Assembly: GCA_023374045.1 (NCBI GenBank)
Contig: CM041779.1
Coordinates: forward strand, 267,726,131 to 267,790,130
Direction: 5' to 3'
Length of the DNA stretch: 64,000 nucleotides
Source: Limonium bicolor
Lineage: Eukaryota > Streptophyta > Magnoliopsida > Caryophyllales > Plumbaginaceae
Shown here: one piece after another, positions 59,205 through 64,000 of the stretch
Layout: each line of letters begins with the position of its first letter
Position numbering within the stretch: the stretch's first letter is position 1
Made by a program: the position numbers and the translations under genes
Notes under the pieces: generated by a model
The model's input: only the letters and a program-made list of their open reading frames with translations
Database searches by the model: none
What the model was told of the DNA's origin: nothing

Positions 59205-61307
59205 TGAAATACCCAAACCTTAGTATGTTGTTTAAACATTAAAATATGATAATAAGGCTAAAAAGTGCCTTATAAACATTAATGAACAATTTAAACCGTG
59301 GGAAACACAAATAAATACCTTAAAGACAATATGGGCGAAAATGTGCTCTAAGCTTGAAATAAGTTTGGTTAAGACCTAATAAGCTTACCAAGACCTTATT
59401 TATATGTTAATGAACATATTAAACCAATTACCAAAGAAAACCAAGCTTGAAAACAAGTTAAAACACAAAATGTGCTTTAAGGAGTCTTAAAGCACATTTT
59501 TGAAAAATTGTCTTGTAAATGGGTTTTGAATGGCTAAATGTCCATCATTATTCTTTAATTAACATGTGTACTACTTAGTATCACATTAGGAAGTCTAAAT
59601 CAATGGGAAATCAAAAATTTCACAATTATGTGCCTTGTTTAGTGAATAGTAACCAAATTGTGCTAGTTTATAACATAAGTCAATATAAGTGATTTAATTG
59701 GTCAACAAAGACCAAAACACCCCTAAGTACTTAATGGGGGCCGGTTTTTATAAGGGTGAGTCATCCCCTTTGTTAGTTTAATAAGTAAGTAAAGTAATAA
59801 AGTACGTTATTATTTACTTTTTACTTAAATATCTTAAAAACTAGCTTGTTTCTCACATTCTCTTCATTCTCTTGCTTTCCCACCTTCTCCAACCTCTCTT
59901 ATTCCTCTCATTCTCAGTTTGCTACAGCGCCACACATACCACCATCTTCAATCTCTTATATCTCCTAGCTCCATTTACCAAATCAAATTCTAAGACCATC
60001 ATTCTCTTAATCTCATCAAGCACTTCAACCTTGTCTTCTCAAAATTCCAAGAGCTCCATTTCAGGGCCAAGAGGAATCTCCATGGGAAGAGCTTGAGCTC
60101 ATCTTTTCATGCTTTGTTGATCACCTTTACTTCAAGGTAAGGAAAAACCAAGAAAAACAACATTTCTTCCATGTTTTAGTGTTGGCCGAAAATCACCTCT
60201 TCATGGTGTTTTCTCTTGCTTTGTTTTAGCTTCATTTTAATCATTCAAGGACTTGGTGGAGTCCTCTCTTGACACTTATTCAAACTCTCTTCCATTTCCA
60301 AGGTAAAACAACTATCTTAATGTTTTAAGACAATATATAACTTAGGGTTTATAATGAGTTTAAGCATGAAGCTTGAATGCTCATTACATTGCTTGTATAT
60401 TGATTAGAAGTTGACAAGCAATCAAGACCTTGCCGGTTTTAATCAAAGAGGGAGCAAGGAGAAGTAAGTGAGAAAGTTGTGAAGGAAAAGAGGTAAATGG
60501 CTAACCTAATGTAGTTTGATGCATCAGGAAAAATGAGCTTATGTTGCTTATTAAAACTACCTAAAGAGCCAATGGTGAATGAGTTAGTAAAAGCTCTCAA
60601 AGATAGTATTAAAGGACATATATGATGTTGAGTGTATTTGCAGGTCAAAGGCAATATATACTTGTGGAAATTCAGTGTTTAAGGTTTATGCAATTTAAGG
60701 GCCTAAGAGCCATGTTATTTAAGGGCCTAAGTGCCAAGCAATTTAAATTATGCATTATATTGTGATGTAGTGTAATTGGATGAATTTTTGTGTATAAGAA
60801 TGTTCTTGGTGGATTTAAGTGTTCTTGGATGTTTAATGGTGAAAACTATGTGTTTTGGTGTAACAAGATGTTAGTAGAACCCATGTCAAAAATTAGGTAA
60901 TGTATAGGAAGTTCTGAGTGTTTTAAATGCGCTTTGGTAAACATGAGGAAATAAGATGTTGTAAGAAAGATGTGTAAACTGGTGGAGAAAATTCTAGAGG
61001 TGGCATAAAGGAGTTTTGGTTAGTGAGAAAAGACATTTGGGAGATGATGTTCTAGTGGTGAGGAAACATTTTGGCATAGTGGTTATTATAGGTATAAAAC
61101 ACCACTTAGAAACCTAGTGAAAAACATTATAAGTGTTAACCTTTTTACAAGAATTTGTGTAATGCTTGAGGAGGGTTTTAGTGGATGATTGAAGGAGTTT
61201 AATGGAGGTCTTAAGGTGTGGTTGAGATGCCCAAATGAGGTTAGAACATACTAGGTTATGTAAGGTGAAGTTTGGAGGCAAATGTGCATTTTTAAACAAG
61301 GGTCTGG

Positions 61308-61625
61308 AACAGACCGACCTTGGGGACCGGACCTGCAAGGTCGGTCGAGCCCAGTTTACCCTGCCAGAAATAGTCTCTGTAATGGACCGACCTTGGGGAC
61401 CGGACTTGCAAGGTCGGTCGGGCTTGAGTTTTTGGTATGGATTAAGTCTCTAGAATAGACCGACCTTGGGACCGGACTTGCAAGGTCGGTCATGGCTGAA
61501 TTTTTGTACGGGAAATTGTTTCTGGAAGGGACCGACCTTAGGGGCCGAACTTGCAAGGTCGGTCGTAGTGTAAATTTTCAACCCGTAAGTCACTGGAATG
61601 GACCGACCTTGGGTAAGGTCGGTCG
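61308..61625. repeat. Hairpin tandem array in LTR J (about 70-bp period)
   Basis: Five units with GACCGACCTT...AAGGTCGGTC arms around a GGGGACCGGACTTGC-like loop, separated by CTGGAATGG-like spacers. Layout and spacer match LTR A, but the arm sequence differs. Confidence 0.9.
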
Positions 61626-62514
61626 ACCCAAAACTTAAAAAAAACAAAAACAAACAAAGAGTGGCTTAAGTAGTTAACTCTAGGGGGTACAATGAAGGTA
61701 ATCATGGGTAAGTTTAGGCATTAAAACTTGTCATGTAATCATGTAAAATGCTTAGTAAAACGGAAATTAAATAAGTTAATTAACCGAGATTATTAATTAT
61801 GTTTAGGGACTACGTTTGGCAGGTCACGTTCGCAGCAAGGACCAAGGTATGGTTTTCTTGCAGTCTGTTGCCTACCGGTTTACAACGGCTTGAGTGTTGT
61901 TTGATTTTCTGTGTGTTTATGACCTTGTAAGACTTAAGTCATGAAACGAGTTTACAGTTGTTAATATTATTGTGATGGTGAGTTGTGGCTCATTTCCCTT
62001 GTGTGTGTCTAACTAGACCTAAATACTTGCTTGTGAATTAACTTATTAAGTTTCAATGATGGGACTACTAACATGTGCTTACGGGGGAAGTGAGGAGTCC
62101 GGTCATTTCGGCCACGCGTGTGAGTATGGGAGTCGATGTCATAACCGGTTTGATTCTCTTTGTATGTTATGGTTGTTTTCCTTTTTGGTTCCAACTTTCC
62201 CTTTAGCTTAACCAAGACTTTTTTACTGACTCACGTCGGGCCATAGGGGCATACTATGTTCGGTGTGCTTGGATTACTATATCCGACGCACCTTGGGGTC
62301 AAGTTATCCGTTCATTCTAACAGGACGGTAACGAGTTATGTAACGAGCTTAGCATGAGTTTGGCGACATTCTCTAAGCTCTCCATGTGATCTAACTATGT
62401 TGGTTCGGTTCCTGAAGGGAATCATTTTGTAATGTTATGTGTTGTTGTGCTATACAATATCTCTTGCTATGCTATATATATATACGTTGTGTGTTAAGAA
62501 TCAACGCCATGTTA

Positions 62515-62617
62515 TCATGACAAGTAGTTGCGCGTATCCCGATAGCCGATGGGCTGCGCGTTAACAATACCAACCAAGGGTTGCTGACCCCCTTGGGGGC
62601 TCCATATTTATTTGTAG
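62515..62617 (+). promoter_or_regulatory. Conserved stem-loop block in LTR J
   Basis: CAACC-AAG-GGTTG (62571-62583), then CCCCC-TT-GGGGG, then a T-rich tract ending in TTTGTAG. The stem keeps pairing while its sequence differs from CAGCA/TGCTG in LTR A. Confidence 0.55.
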
Positions 62618-62999
62618 GATGTTGATCGAAGAAGCGGAGTGGCTGTAGATCTTAGGTCATGAAATACTTTTGGTTATTTTGGATGTTGGGCCCGGGATGA
62701 GTCTGTGCTCCCGTGGCATTATATTTTGGATCCGTTGTTGTTACAGTGGCGGTATATTGACGGCTTATAGTGATGGGTTGTAATTAAATACTCGGTATTG
62801 TATATTATGTATTTATGGTTTTAGTTCTATGCTCGGGAGTCTGATCATCAGACCGGTACAAATTGTATGTATTTTGCCTTGTTAGCCACGTGGGTGGCTA
62901 ACGGCGTGTAACACCAAACCGTTTAGTTATTGTTTTAGTTGTTTATTTCCGCTGCGATTTTGGTTATTGTTAAGTGCGTAGTAGGGGTGTTACAAAAAG

Positions 63000-63011
63000 T
63001 GGTATCAGAGC
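63000..63011 (+). promoter_or_regulatory. Element J primer binding site (tRNA-iMet)
   Basis: TGGTATCAGAGC, five bases after the LTR end. Confidence 0.92.
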
Positions 63012-63213
63012 GAAGTATCGCTCTGATAACTAGAATACCGAGCTTAGGAATATACCGAGTTAGGTAATCTAGCTATAGTCATTGAAGTGAGCAGTTGTGA
63101 GAAGGTTAACCACTAACTAAGTGTGGAAATACCTTAATGTCGGGGACGCGTTACGACCGTTTGAACTGATAAGTGTGCAAGCATAATGCTAATGAATGAC
63201 CATGTGAATATAG
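63012..63213 (+). other. Element J leader before gag
   Basis: About 200 bases without a frame, the same length as in element F. Confidence 0.7.
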
Positions 63214-63900
63214 ATGTCAGGTAGACCACGTGGTGGAGGCCGCGGGCGCGGCACTGGTGATACGGGTGACCAGGGCGAGAACATTACGGCACAGGTTATG
63301 GCTGAGGCAGTGGCAGCCGCCGTAGCCCAGATGGTTCCCCAGTTAGTGGTTGCGATGCAGCAGCAGCAGCAAGGCGGTGCGGACCAACAAGGGCCACAAC
63401 CGCAACCACAGCCACGCGAGACCAACTGGGTCAAAGCGTTGGCAGATCTAAGACCACTGTCATTCCATAGGGAGACCGACCCTAGTAAGCTGGAGGCGTA
63501 TATCTCCGGGCTGAAGACCGCTTTCGAGACCTTGGATGTGCCTGCTAGTGCCAAGGTTCGACTTGCCGCTTACTACCTGAAGGGTTCGGCACAGAGTTGG
63601 TGGAAGTTGGTACGGGAGGGCAGAGTTGCTGACCCTACCTTTCAGTGGAGGGAGTACACGGCTCTGCTACGAGCCAAGTACTACCCGATACATGTGCAAG
63701 AGGCCAAGCGCCTTGAGTTAGACAGTTTGAGACAAGGGGATAAGATGACGGTAGATGAGTACTACTCCGCTTTCATCAGACTTATCCACCTGCTACCAGA
63801 TATGGGTTACTCAGACCAGATACTGGTAAACCGTTTTTACAATGGACTCAGCTATCGTCTACACTACGGAATGGGGCCAACCGGATATACTACTTTGCAG
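63214..63900 (+). CDS. Element J gag, first exon (partial gene)
   Basis: ATG at 63214 with a Gly/Arg-rich N-terminus (MSGRPRGGGRGRG), a short Gln run (QQQQQ, CAG repeats near 63357), then the gag domain (WVKALADLRP, WWKLVREG, LLRAKYYP, YSDQILVNRFYNGLS). It ends at CAG 63898-63900, followed by an apparent intron. No lesions are visible in 229 codons. The gag N-terminal and capsid-like regions form the particle; the zinc knuckle is expected beyond the window. Confidence 0.9.
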
Positions 63901-63997
63901 GTAATGGAACTACAGTGTGTTGTGAATAAGTACGTATAGTGTGTAAATGTGATTGTGAGTTTGGTTTGCGGGGCATAACTAACACCCTAAATAATAG
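63901..63997 (+). other. Predicted phase-0 intron in gag of J (97 nt)
   Basis: GTAATG donor after CAG; AATAATAG acceptor before GAG at 63998; a good branch-point-like ATAACTAAC about 20 bases upstream of the acceptor. Unspliced translation reaches TAG near 63937. Position and phase match the intron of F. Confidence 0.7.
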
Positions 63998-64000
63998 GAG

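Larger units (their letters stand above)
59205..62994 (+). repeat. Element J 5' LTR (3,790 bp)
   Basis: TGAAATACCC to GGGGTGTTACA. The first part resembles LTR A closely. It contains the hairpin array at 61308-61625, the stem-loop block near 62515-62617, and GTGTATTTGCAG|GTCAAAGGC at 60643, mirrored by GTGTATTCGCAG|GTTGAAGGC at 4168 in LTR A. Confidence 0.92.
59205..64000 (+). mobile_element. Element J: Tekay-type gypsy element, 5' part
   Basis: A 3,790-bp 5' LTR, tRNA-iMet PBS and the first gag exon; the rest lies beyond the window. The visible gag is intact. Ends, PBS and gag match element F. Whether J also carries an AlkB frame cannot be seen here. Confidence 0.9.

Noticed and set aside
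61235..61453. 72-codon frame across the hairpin array of LTR J
   Set aside because: It is created by the GC-rich repeat units; no known domain.

Overview
The window is plant nuclear DNA, most likely from a flowering plant with a repeat-rich genome. It is built almost entirely from LTR retrotransposons inserted into one another. The evidence is Ty3/gypsy and Ty1/copia polyproteins, plant-type primer binding sites (initiator tRNA-Met; tRNA-Arg in one Ogre/Tat-like element), polypurine tracts, TG...CA LTR ends and four matched 5-bp target-site duplications. I found no ordinary host gene, no structural RNA gene and nothing bacterial. The species cannot be named from this sequence. Family names (Tekay/Del, Ogre/Tat, Athila-like, SIRE-like) come from recognising motifs, not from a search.

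Layout, left to right. 1-6772: pol 3' part, downstream region and 4.1-kb LTR of plus-strand Tekay-type element A. 6773-8491: truncated related LTR (B). 8492-8930 and 15258-17012: two halves of a minus-strand, possibly Athila-like LTR and internal tail (C), split by deleted Ogre/Tat-like element D (8931-15257, duplication CATGG). 17013-57222: minus-strand tandem array (E) of a non-coding LTR element arranged LTR-internal-LTR-internal-LTR-internal. The second internal region is split by complete Tekay-type element F (24712-38901, duplication CACAA). The third LTR is split by minus-strand solo LTR G (40631-55120, duplication TAATT), which itself holds SIRE-like Ty1/copia element H (45501-54703, duplication GTTTC). 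57223-59204: decayed SIRE-like pol fragment (I). 59205-64000: 5' LTR and start of gag of Tekay-type element J.

The standout is in element F. Between gag and protease lies an apparently intact AlkB-type Fe(II)/2-oxoglutarate dioxygenase frame (about 30567-31261), resembling the ALKBH1 branch. The HxD...H iron ligands, the N-x-Y motif and the terminal RxNxTxR motif are all present. It lies inside a predicted 990-nt intron. One donor (after 30403) is phase-compatible both with an acceptor at the AlkB frame and with an acceptor at protease. Alternative splicing could therefore make a gag-AlkB or a gag-pol product, although the gag frame carries a 2-nt shift just before that donor in this copy. 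The surrounding gag and pol are broken by many lesions while the AlkB frame is not. A retroelement carrying its own nucleic-acid demethylase would be notable: plant flexiviruses carry AlkB domains, and the host m6A eraser ALKBH9B has been reported to promote Onsen retrotransposon mobilisation in Arabidopsis.

Other points: a gag intron at the same codon in elements F and J; a stem-loop block with covarying arms in several divergent Tekay-type LTRs; hairpin arrays whose arms differ between related LTRs although the spacers match; an extra 3' gene in young copia element H; and a non-autonomous family that shares PBS and PPT with the Tekay-type elements.
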